From: Candidatus Brocadia sp.
GTDB taxonomy: Bacteria; Planctomycetota; Brocadiia; Brocadiales; Brocadiaceae
DNA length: 10,543 nucleotides
NCBI GenBank assembly: GCA_030837935.1
Contig: JAUQXU010000384.1
Span: forward strand, 1-10,543
Reading direction: 5' to 3'
A model generated the notes under the pieces. It was not told the origin of the DNA, made no database searches, and worked only from the letters and a program-made list of their open reading frames with translations. Shown one piece after another: positions 1-5,452 of this stretch (positions are counted from its first letter, which is position 1; every line of letters starts with the position of its first letter). Made by a program: the position numbers and the translations under genes.

Positions 1-1080
1 TAGATTTATTCAATAAGGCAACCAAAATTACCCCTGCAATTAAAACCTATGAGGATTTACAGAACCATGTTAGCGATGATCAGCTTATAGAAGGTGCCTA
101 TGAAATTGGCGTTATTGGATGGGAGGCGTCCAAGGTTCTGAAGCACGCGAAGGAGACGAGGCACATTTTTGATGGTCACCCGAAGAGTTCAGAACCATCT
201 GTCTTGAAGGTGCTCGTTATGATGGAAGACTGCATCAAATATGTTCTCAATGAGCCCTATCCCGTTCAGATCATTGACATTGACGAATACATATCCACGA
301 TGGATAGTCAGGCTTTTGACCGAAATGAGATTGCTGCTGCCAACGCACTTGCGGAGATCCCAGAGATTTACAAGAACGAGCTGACAAATCGCATGTTTAC
401 TGCGTATGTTGATCCTCGGGCATCAAGCTTTCTGCGCTCCAATACGGAGTTTGTTACTCCTATTCTGTGGTGCGTCCTACCTAAAGCCATCAAACTTCAA
501 ATTGTCAGAAGGGTGGATCAGGAAATACCTAAAGGCGATGCTATTCGCACAAAGTATGCTTTTGATTTTGTTACACTAGTAGCTGCCAACAGTTATCTAT
601 CTGTAACTGCGCGTGAATACATAATTAAACCCCTCATTGACCGTTTACGTGAGAACCTCGATGTTTGGAATGTGGAGAACGAATGCGTCAATGCTCTTGC
701 GCCATATGCTGCCCAAATTCCGGCAACACTAGTTCCTGATTATGTATTGGCTTTGACGCAAACTTATGTTGGAAGCATTAGAAACAGCTATCGATTTTCA
801 AGAACAGATTTTTATGCAAACGGGGCTGCGTTGATAATCCCAAAGATGTTTGAGGCATTTGATGATACGGCTGTTGACGCCTTTATTGACTGCATTAAAG
901 TGAATACAACGCTAAGAAGGCGAATTCAGAATCCAGGTAAAGCTGAATAGACTCCGCTCCCTTGCGAACATTGTGCTTGAGCGCGTTTCTGCTCATCACA
1001 GTTCGAGAGGCTTACTAGAATTGCTTGTGGATACAACAAAGGAACCGGAATTCATAAAACTTATCAATGCACAAAAATAA
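1..1080 (+). pseudogene. 5'-partial, frameshifted gene of unknown function; possible HEPN-like segment
   Basis: The reading frame is open from base 3 (no start seen, so the gene begins outside the window) to a TAG at 948-950. The TTG at 204 is not a convincing start because the frame continues upstream with protein-like sequence. At 936-937 one extra G appears to shift the frame: reading from 937 in the +1 frame gives about 47 further sensible codons, starting VKLNRLRSLANIVLERV and ending at TAA 1078-1080. The whole product looks alpha-helical and soluble, with no signal peptide or membrane segment. Codons at 159-179 encode RHIFDGH, an R-x5-H pattern followed by a hydrophobic helix, as in many HEPN RNase domains; this is only a motif-level resemblance. 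I do not recognise the family. The frameshift could be a real mutation or a sequencing error. Confidence 0.6.
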
Positions 1081-1083
1081 AAC

Positions 1084-1110
1084 GGCTAACAAGGCGCTGC
1101 ACCTGGATTC
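1084..1110 (+). other. attC-like half-site (possible integron cassette remnant)
   Basis: Immediately after the frameshifted gene's stop comes GGCTAACAAGGCGCTGCACC, which resembles the left (R''-L'') end of many integron attC sites; the core differs from RYYYAAC at one position. A full attC would need a complementary arm ending in GTTRRRY. The following sequence (run of G, then AT-rich DNA) does not supply one. It is either a truncated attC or a chance match. Confidence 0.3.
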
Positions 1111-1124
1111 CGGGGGGGCACCAT

Positions 1125-1143
1125 ACTGAATTATTAATTCAGT
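1125..1143. promoter_or_regulatory. 19-nt palindrome (candidate operator or hairpin)
   Basis: ACTGAATTATTAATTCAGT is a perfect inverted repeat of 9+9 bases around one central T. It has no following T-run, so it is not a rho-independent terminator. Its position about 240 bases before the sce7726 gene is compatible with an operator, but no promoter was located beside it. Confidence 0.3.
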
Positions 1144-1252
1144 GTTGAAAAACGGTTAAGATTCCCCCTCTGGCTAGGATCGTTCGTGTGGTAGTCTCCC
1201 AGGAGCATGCTATGTCGGCAGAAGCCTGGCCACAAGGGACCACAAAAGAAAA

Positions 1253-1378
1253 GTGAAGATTCCTAAAATTAAGTATAGTATACCTAGAATTCGTCCGAAG
1301 ATTAAGGGCAGGCGGAGGATATGCGTGAAGGCTGTTGATGTGTTCGGGTTTGCGATTGTGGTGGTGGAGGAGGTCTGA
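1253..1378 (+). other. Short ORF (41 aa) or dispersed-repeat remnant upstream of the operon
   Basis: A GTG-initiated frame encodes 41 residues: a basic N-terminal half (KIPKIKYSIPRIRPKIKGRRR) followed by a hydrophobic, acidic-ended half (AVDVFGFAIVVVEEV). It stops three bases before the ATG at 1382, and its last codons contain that gene's Shine-Dalgarno. There is no good ribosome-binding site of its own. The opposite strand is also open here (1210-1488), which is more typical of a low-complexity repeat than of a gene. It could be a leader peptide, but a repeat-derived sequence is as likely. Confidence 0.25.
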
Positions 1379-1381
1379 ATA

Positions 1382-2269
1382 ATGGAGAGCTTAACTATAA
1401 ATAGTAAATACAATTCAGGACTGTCACGGTTTTTTTCTTCCTCGATCTTGAATGACTTGGCGAGAAAAGGGCATTCCGCTTTTTTCAATGAAATGCTTTC
1501 TGTTTCAGGGCTCCATGAGATTATCGATGAGAATATAACAATGAGTGATTTTCTTCAGATAGTATACAACCATCTTTTCAAGAATTACCGCAGCGAATAT
1601 ATCTATAAAAATGCAATTGCGAATAAAATTTTACTTGGTAAACATTCTCTAAACACGGCTTTTATGCTGACTGAATTCCGTGTAGCGGATTGCAAGGCAG
1701 ATACAGTGGTACTCAATGGCACTTCAAATGTTTATGAAATAAAATCAGAATTCGACTCTATGTACCGGCTGAAGAGGCAAATTGATGCGTATAGTCAGGT
1801 CTTCGATTTTATTCATATCATCACTTCACCCTCCCAAACTGTGAAAGTAGCGTCTTGTACTCCCAAATCTGTTGGTATAATGCGCCTTACTAATCGTAAC
1901 GCTATATCAACGGTTCGCGAAGCAGAAAGCGGAAGACGTTTTGTTAAGCCTGACATTATTTTTGACTCACTCCGCAAAACGGAATATACATCCATTATCA
2001 AAGAGCAATATGGCTATATCCCGGACTTACCGAATACTCAGATGCATAAAGCGTGCAGCGAATTGTTTGCCAAACTTTCACCTGAAACAGCCCACGATTG
2101 TATGGTAAAAGTGTTAAAGGCAAGGGGTAAATGCACGCTATTAAAGGATTTTATAACTGACATACCGGAATGCTTGCGAGCCTATTCAATTAACGCCGGG
2201 TTAAGCATTAAAGAAACAAGCTATTTTAGGGAAATGTTGAACACAAAGTGTATATTCTTTATGAAGTAG
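1382..2269 (+). CDS. sce7726 family protein, PD-(D/E)XK nuclease-like
   Basis: This 295-residue protein matches the pattern of the sce7726 family, an accessory family of unknown function usually paired with sce7725. The centre carries what looks like a PD-(D/E)XK phosphodiesterase core: E98 in TEFRV, D107 in KADTVV, E119 and K121 in YEIKSEFD, and Q133 with Y137 in RQIDAY. The strand-helix order (beta, D, beta, E-x-K, helix with Q) fits that fold. The N-terminal 95 residues and C-terminal 100 residues look mainly helical, with no membrane segment. The start is well supported by a strong Shine-Dalgarno (GGAGGAGGT, 1366-1374) seven bases ahead of the ATG. The next gene begins 13 bases after the stop, giving one transcription unit with sce7725 and RES. 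Nuclease activity is inferred from motifs; substrate unknown. Confidence 0.75.
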   Translation: MESLTINSKYNSGLSRFFSSSILNDLARKGHSAFFNEMLSVSGLHEIIDENITMSDFLQIVYNHLFKNYRSEYIYKNAIANKILLGKHSLNTAFMLTEFRVADCKADTVVLNGTSNVYEIKSEFDSMYRLKRQIDAYSQVFDFIHIITSPSQTVKVASCTPKSVGIMRLTNRNAISTVREAESGRRFVKPDIIFDSLRKTEYTSIIKEQYGYIPDLPNTQMHKACSELFAKLSPETAHDCMVKVLKARGKCTLLKDFITDIPECLRAYSINAGLSIKETSYFREMLNTKCIFFMK

Positions 2270-2282
2270 TCCTGGAGGTGAT

Positions 2283-3218
2283 ATGTACTATCCGTATTTC
2301 AGAGGCAAGCAGTATGAATTAATAACAATAAGAGAGCGTGCAGCTTTAATGGCGGAGAATAACTTTGTCCCTATTATTGAGCCGGTAAAAGACAATCTAT
2401 CACCATTAAAGCGGTCCCTTGATGAGCTAACAAAACACAATGCTCAATTTATCCTGATAGTAAATCCAAAGTTTGGAGATTTAAAAAACAATCCAACGCC
2501 TCTTTTTAAAGATTTAATTGAGGATAACTTAAAAGATTATACGGATTTGATGCTTGGCTACATTGTGGATGCCAATAGCAATCTTATTGATATTGAAGAT
2601 TTCGTTTATGAATATAAAGACTTCTCAATTGCGCTGATTCATCATGGATTCCCAAATGGCAAAGATTTGAAAGAAGCTACGAACAAAGATAACGTAAAAA
2701 AACATATCTTTATTGACAGGCTTTCAGGCAAGCTTTATCAAAAGCAATTTAAAGGGTGTGAACGAATTTTAATACGTGATGGATTTGAAAAACAAAAAAA
2801 TGCCGATTATCCCGAAAGAGAACATTTTTCGGATCTTCACATAACCTATGATGACGAGGGAATGAAGGGATTCGGAGATTTTTTGATTGTCGGAGATGAT
2901 TACATGGAATCTGGCGGCCCGGCATATGCTGTTGCCATCCATCTTACCTATATTGATAAAGAAGGGGATATGTTCATTCGGCATTTTGTATCTGATAGAA
3001 CGAGTACGCCAACTGACCCAGCTGGAAAGTTTTTTGAGGCCCTTGAAAAATTAAAAGACGAAATTGACGATCTTGAAAGTCTGATATTCAAGTCTTCAGC
3101 AAGCGAGGAATTCTTAGAACTACATAAGCGTGGTCATTTCCCTGGGTTGGGATATGTAAAAAAACTGTCCATGATACATCATGTTGAATTGATGGCTGAC
3201 TTCCTAAAGAGAGCTTAA
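2283..3218 (+). CDS. sce7725 family protein
   Basis: The 311-residue product begins with the family-like signature YYPYFRGKQYELITIRE followed by PIIEPVK, which I recognise from sce7725 family proteins; the biochemical role of that family is not established. The sequence alternates short hydrophobic strands (FILIVNPKFG, DLMLGYIVDAN, SIALIHHGF, HIFIDRL, RILIRDGF) with helices, suggesting a repeated alpha/beta, possibly barrel-like, fold. The C-terminal third contains FGDFLIVGDDYMESGGPAYA and an acidic helical tail. There is no signal peptide or transmembrane segment, so it should be cytosolic. GGAGGTGAT directly precedes the ATG. The gene sits between sce7726 (13-base gap) and the RES gene (one-base gap), so the three products are probably made together. 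No catalytic residues can be assigned with confidence. Confidence 0.75.
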   Translation: MYYPYFRGKQYELITIRERAALMAENNFVPIIEPVKDNLSPLKRSLDELTKHNAQFILIVNPKFGDLKNNPTPLFKDLIEDNLKDYTDLMLGYIVDANSNLIDIEDFVYEYKDFSIALIHHGFPNGKDLKEATNKDNVKKHIFIDRLSGKLYQKQFKGCERILIRDGFEKQKNADYPEREHFSDLHITYDDEGMKGFGDFLIVGDDYMESGGPAYAVAIHLTYIDKEGDMFIRHFVSDRTSTPTDPAGKFFEALEKLKDEIDDLESLIFKSSASEEFLELHKRGHFPGLGYVKKLSMIHHVELMADFLKRA

Positions 3219-3219
3219 C

Positions 3220-4233
3220 ATGTTCTGTTGCAGCAATTGTTTTTCAGATCGCTTCCTTGGGAAGCATATTCAAAAAGAATCAAAAGATATCGGCAATTGC
3301 AGTTTCTGTGGCAGTGCCGCTGTGGCTCTAATTGACCCAAAAGAGCTGGCAGACATTTTTCAACAAGTTATGGATCTGTATTCTGAAACAACGCAAGATG
3401 AATATTTGCTTGTTGATCTTTTAAAAAGAGACTGGTATCTCTTTGAAACCATGAATGATGACAAGTGTTATGATCTGTTAAGTTGTATCTATCCAGACGC
3501 GAGTTATAAAGGGAAGAATTACCAACCGAAGATTTACCCGGATTCTGTACGCATCGACAGATGGAATATTTTTCGAGAAGAGCTTAAACACAAAAACAGA
3601 TATTTTCCAAAGCAGGCGCCGGACATTGATCACCTTAAGAATCTTTTTGATTATATTATTCTTCCGGAAAATGAGTCTCCGAAATTAATGTATCGGGCTA
3701 GATGCAATACCGATAACAAGGTATTCGCAACCGATGAAATGAAGAAACCACCAGAAAAGGCTGTAGGTGGCGGACGGGCAAACCCCGTAGGAATTCCATA
3801 TCTCTATACGGCATCTGACCCTTTAACGTCCATAGCGGAAATCAGACCTCATAAAGGTGATATCGTATCCGTTGCCGAGATAACCGTAAATGAAAAACTG
3901 ACTCTTGCAGATTTAAGAAATCCCAGGAAAACAATTTCTCCATTTGAATTGACTGAGGATGATCTTAATCAACTGTATGTAGACATCGAGTATCTCTGCA
4001 GGCTTGGAGAAGAACTTACTAAGCCTATTCTTCCGCGTGACGCACATCTGGAATATTTGCCTACACAATATCTTTGCGAATTCATAAAGCATTGTGGTTT
4101 TGACGGTGTAGTCTACAAAAGTTCTGTGGGGGAAGGGGATAACTACGCTATATTTGATGATGACAAATTGACTGTAGCCGATGTTTTTGCTTACGAAATT
4201 AGAGAGACAAAAATAAGAGCGGAAAAGAAATGA
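3220..4233 (+). CDS. RES domain protein with N-terminal zinc ribbon (HEPN/RES-NTD type)
   Basis: The 337-residue protein opens with two CxxC pairs (C4/C7 and C27/C30), a likely zinc ribbon. A helical region follows to about residue 150, as in HEPN/RES N-terminal-domain proteins. Residues about 155-325 form a RES domain: RAR (159-161), GGGRANPVGIPYLY (183-196), E207 in IAEIRP, a basic YKSS (299-302) and NYAIFD (308-313). The family is named for conserved Arg, Glu and Ser, and all three appear present. RES proteins such as MbcT and ParT belong to toxin-antitoxin systems and use NAD+ as substrate, either degrading it or transferring ADP-ribose; an intact active site suggests similar chemistry here. 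The ATG lies one base after the sce7725 stop with only a weak ribosome site, implying translational coupling. No Xre/ParS-type antitoxin gene adjoins it. Confidence 0.8.
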   Translation: MFCCSNCFSDRFLGKHIQKESKDIGNCSFCGSAAVALIDPKELADIFQQVMDLYSETTQDEYLLVDLLKRDWYLFETMNDDKCYDLLSCIYPDASYKGKNYQPKIYPDSVRIDRWNIFREELKHKNRYFPKQAPDIDHLKNLFDYIILPENESPKLMYRARCNTDNKVFATDEMKKPPEKAVGGGRANPVGIPYLYTASDPLTSIAEIRPHKGDIVSVAEITVNEKLTLADLRNPRKTISPFELTEDDLNQLYVDIEYLCRLGEELTKPILPRDAHLEYLPTQYLCEFIKHCGFDGVVYKSSVGEGDNYAIFDDDKLTVADVFAYEIRETKIRAEKK

Positions 4234-4240
4234 GAAAGAT

Positions 4241-4260
4241 AAGTAAGTGGCCACTTCCTT
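4241..4260. repeat. 20-nt palindrome after the RES gene
   Basis: AAGTAAGTGGCCACTTCCTT pairs with itself at nine of ten positions around the GGCC centre. It starts eight bases after the RES stop codon. No T-run follows, so it is not a classical terminator, though it could form a 3'-end hairpin for the operon transcript. Confidence 0.35.
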
Positions 4261-4434
4261 AAACACTGGAACCAGAGACATTCTTTTAAAATTCGCGAGG
4301 GACTACTAGGATCAACCATTAAAAGGCTGTCCGAGAACACAAGTCTGCAAGATAGAAAAAAACGATATTTTTTAAAATATGGGTGATTTCTAAAATCGGT
4401 CAGGGATGGAGAAACTTTTAGGGTCAAACCTTCA

Positions 4435-4527
4435 TTATTCAATAACTAATTGATCCTTTAACACTTCAATTTCTTTCTGAAACTTTTCGGTATTATAGAT
4501 CCCTTGTAATATGGTGTCGTAGTTTCG
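4435..4527 (-). pseudogene. 3' remnant of an unidentified gene
   Basis: On the minus strand the last 30 or so codons before a TAA (4435-4437) read like genuine protein: NYDTILQGIYNTEKFQ followed by a charged helix KEIEVLKDQLVIE. Upstream, the frame enters the inverted-repeat element at 4528 and reaches a stop with no start codon. I infer the C-terminal end of a gene whose 5' part was lost or displaced by that element. The family cannot be named from so short a piece. Confidence 0.3.
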
Positions 4528-4623
4528 TAGGTTGGGTTGAGAAGATGAAACCCAACATTTCCCGTGAGTACTCAGCCCTCTGTGTCAATTGTTGGATTTC
4601 GCTTAGGCTTTACCCAATCTTAC
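4528..4623. repeat. Imperfect inverted-repeat (REP/MITE-like) element, about 96 bp
   Basis: The outer ends GTAGGTTGGGTTGA and the complement of TTTACCCAATCTTAC match imperfectly. Inside the left arm, GTTGGGTT (4531-4538) pairs perfectly with AACCCAAC (4549-4556) across a 10-base loop, and a degraded copy (GTTGGATTTCGC) sits in the right arm. The pattern resembles palindromic intergenic repeats seen in many bacteria, but no transposase is encoded. It abuts the broken end of the gene remnant at 4435-4527. Confidence 0.5.
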
Positions 4624-4736
4624 ACAACTTACACTATCGGGCCACGGAAGACAACCTTTGCAAGTATTTCAAAAGATGGGGTAAGTGATATTCAGAAACA
4701 AATATGAGAATAAATCACAGTTCGTTTGCTTCCTCA

Positions 4737-4937
4737 TTATACGGCAACTTCAACAAGATGATCAAAGTCAAACGACTGTTTGGACTCCATCACTTCAAGC
4801 CATCCTTCAATAGCCTCCTTGATGTTGGCAATGGCTTCTTCCTGGGTTTTCCCTTGAGAAAGACAGCCTGGAAGTGCGGGAACCTCCGCTACATAATATC
4901 CCGTTTCATCCTGTTCAACTATCACACGCAATTTCAT
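4737..4937 (-). CDS. HicB-like antitoxin domain protein (solo)
   Basis: This 66-residue protein has the HicB/UPF0150 partial RNase-H-like fold pattern: MKLRVIVEQDETGYYVAEVP, then LPGCLSQGKTQEEAIANIKE and a helix ending in a short tail. In type II HicAB systems HicB neutralises the HicA mRNA interferase and may bind its own promoter through a C-terminal DNA-binding domain. This copy lacks such a domain, being just the compact core. AAGGAAA lies about six bases before the ATG, supporting the start. I could not find a HicA-like frame within 120 bases downstream or upstream, so it is either a solo HicB-type protein, a common situation, or the survivor of a decayed pair. It stands alone between two repeat-rich spacers. 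Confidence 0.75.
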   Translation of the reverse strand: MKLRVIVEQDETGYYVAEVPALPGCLSQGKTQEEAIANIKEAIEGWLEVMESKQSFDFDHLVEVAV

Positions 4938-5063
4938 AAAATTTCCTTATTCGTAACAATTTAGTATTTTGAAAAATCTCAATAGAAAGCCGTGTTTTGT
5001 TGGCTGTATCAGTGCGAATATACAGGGAGAGGCAGATTCAAAACATGTCTTTGCAATTTCCAA

Positions 5064-5236
5064 ATCCTGAAAGGATGTCACGATTATAGCCAATTGATGC
5101 ATTTATGCCTGTTAACCCCGCAGGGGTGACATTGGTTTTTTATGCCGGTGTAATGGTATTTTTATTTCATCCCTTCAGGGTTGTGTATTTTATCTGCCCA
5201 TGGTTCTATAATCATTTCAGCCCTTCGGGCTTTTTT
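5064..5236. repeat. Cluster of short GC-rich palindromes about 50 nt apart
   Basis: Four small hairpins occur at near-regular spacing: ATCCT-GAA-AGGAT (5064-5076), ACCCC-GCA-GGGGT (5115-5127), CCC-TTCA-GGG (5171-5180) and AGCCC-TTC-GGGCT (5219-5231). Each has a stem of three to five pairs and a three- or four-base loop, in AT-rich DNA. The first two are followed by TGTCAC or TGAC. The arrangement resembles dispersed CCTGAAGGGG-type intergenic repeats of unknown function. It is not a CRISPR array, because the repeats are short and unlike one another. Confidence 0.5.
5219..5236 (+). terminator. Terminator-like hairpin with T-run
   Basis: AGCCC-TTC-GGGCT followed by five further T bases has the form of a small rho-independent terminator on the plus strand. 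No plus-strand gene lies close upstream (the RES gene ends about 1 kb earlier), so it may simply be one unit of the palindrome cluster. Confidence 0.4.
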
Positions 5237-5261
5237 ACCGCATAGCGGATTTTATTTTTAT

Positions 5262-5287
5262 TGCGTGTGAATACCTGCAGGTACGCA
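5262..5287. repeat. 12-bp palindrome with complementary flanks
   Basis: TACCTGCAGGTA (5272-5283) is a perfect palindrome. TGCGT at 5262-5266 and ACGCA at 5283-5287 are complementary. ACGCACCTACA to the right suggests a formerly larger palindrome whose left arm has decayed. Confidence 0.35.
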
Positions 5288-5452
5288 CCTACAGAGAAAG
5301 GTGTTTTTCAAAAAGCTAAAGTGTTACCCTTGTTCAGGTTTGCATCTATATTCACGATTCCGATGATCTGTGTTTATCGGTTTCAACATCTAAAATAAAA
5401 ATTCTTATTTGCCTTATCTCCCCTTCACGAAAGCAAAATTATTCTCGTAACT

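Larger units (their letters stand above)
1081..1381. other. Intergenic spacer between the frameshifted gene and the sce7726 operon
   Basis: This 300-base spacer holds an attC-like half-site (about 1084-1110), a run of seven G (1112-1118), a 19-nt palindrome (1125-1143) and a short ORF (1253-1378) whose end carries the Shine-Dalgarno of the next gene. I see no convincing -35/-10 pair; TATAGT at 1274-1279 has no matching -35. The operon promoter is therefore unplaced. Confidence 0.6.
4234..4736. other. Gene-poor spacer with remnants
   Basis: This 500-base stretch contains a near-perfect palindrome just after the RES gene, a minus-strand gene remnant (4435-4527) and an imperfect inverted-repeat element (4528-4623). 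Between 4261 and 4430 I see no convincing gene. The minus-strand frame there (to 4442) has no recognisable features. A GGCTGTCCGAGAACAC string at 4326-4341 resembles an insertion-sequence end, without a partner. Confidence 0.5.
4938..5452. other. Gene-free spacer between hicB-like gene and htpG
   Basis: There is no credible coding frame in these 515 bases. The stretch is occupied by a run of short palindromes (5064-5236) and a 12-bp palindrome with flanking complementary arms (5262-5287). AAATAA/TTATTT can pair around 5392-5410 past the htpG stop, but this is too weak to be called a terminator. Confidence 0.6.

Noticed and set aside
1210..1488. Minus-strand 92-codon ORF with hydrophobic C-terminus
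   Set aside because: It overlaps the well-supported start of the sce7726 gene, lacks a ribosome site and is better explained as the reverse of a repeat.
3913..4442. Minus-strand ORFs overlapping the end of the RES gene and the following spacer
   Set aside because: They are antisense to RES-domain coding sequence or show no family-like character; no ribosome sites were seen.
4624..4736. hicA toxin gene downstream of hicB
   Set aside because: No minus-strand frame here shows the GSH-containing dsRBD-like HicA pattern; all are interrupted by stops.
4704..4964. Plus-strand 86-codon ORF
   Set aside because: It is antisense to the HicB-like gene, which has clear family features and its own ribosome site.
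5064..5236. CRISPR array
   Set aside because: The regularly placed hairpins are only 10-13 bases, differ in sequence, and have no constant repeat or cas genes nearby.
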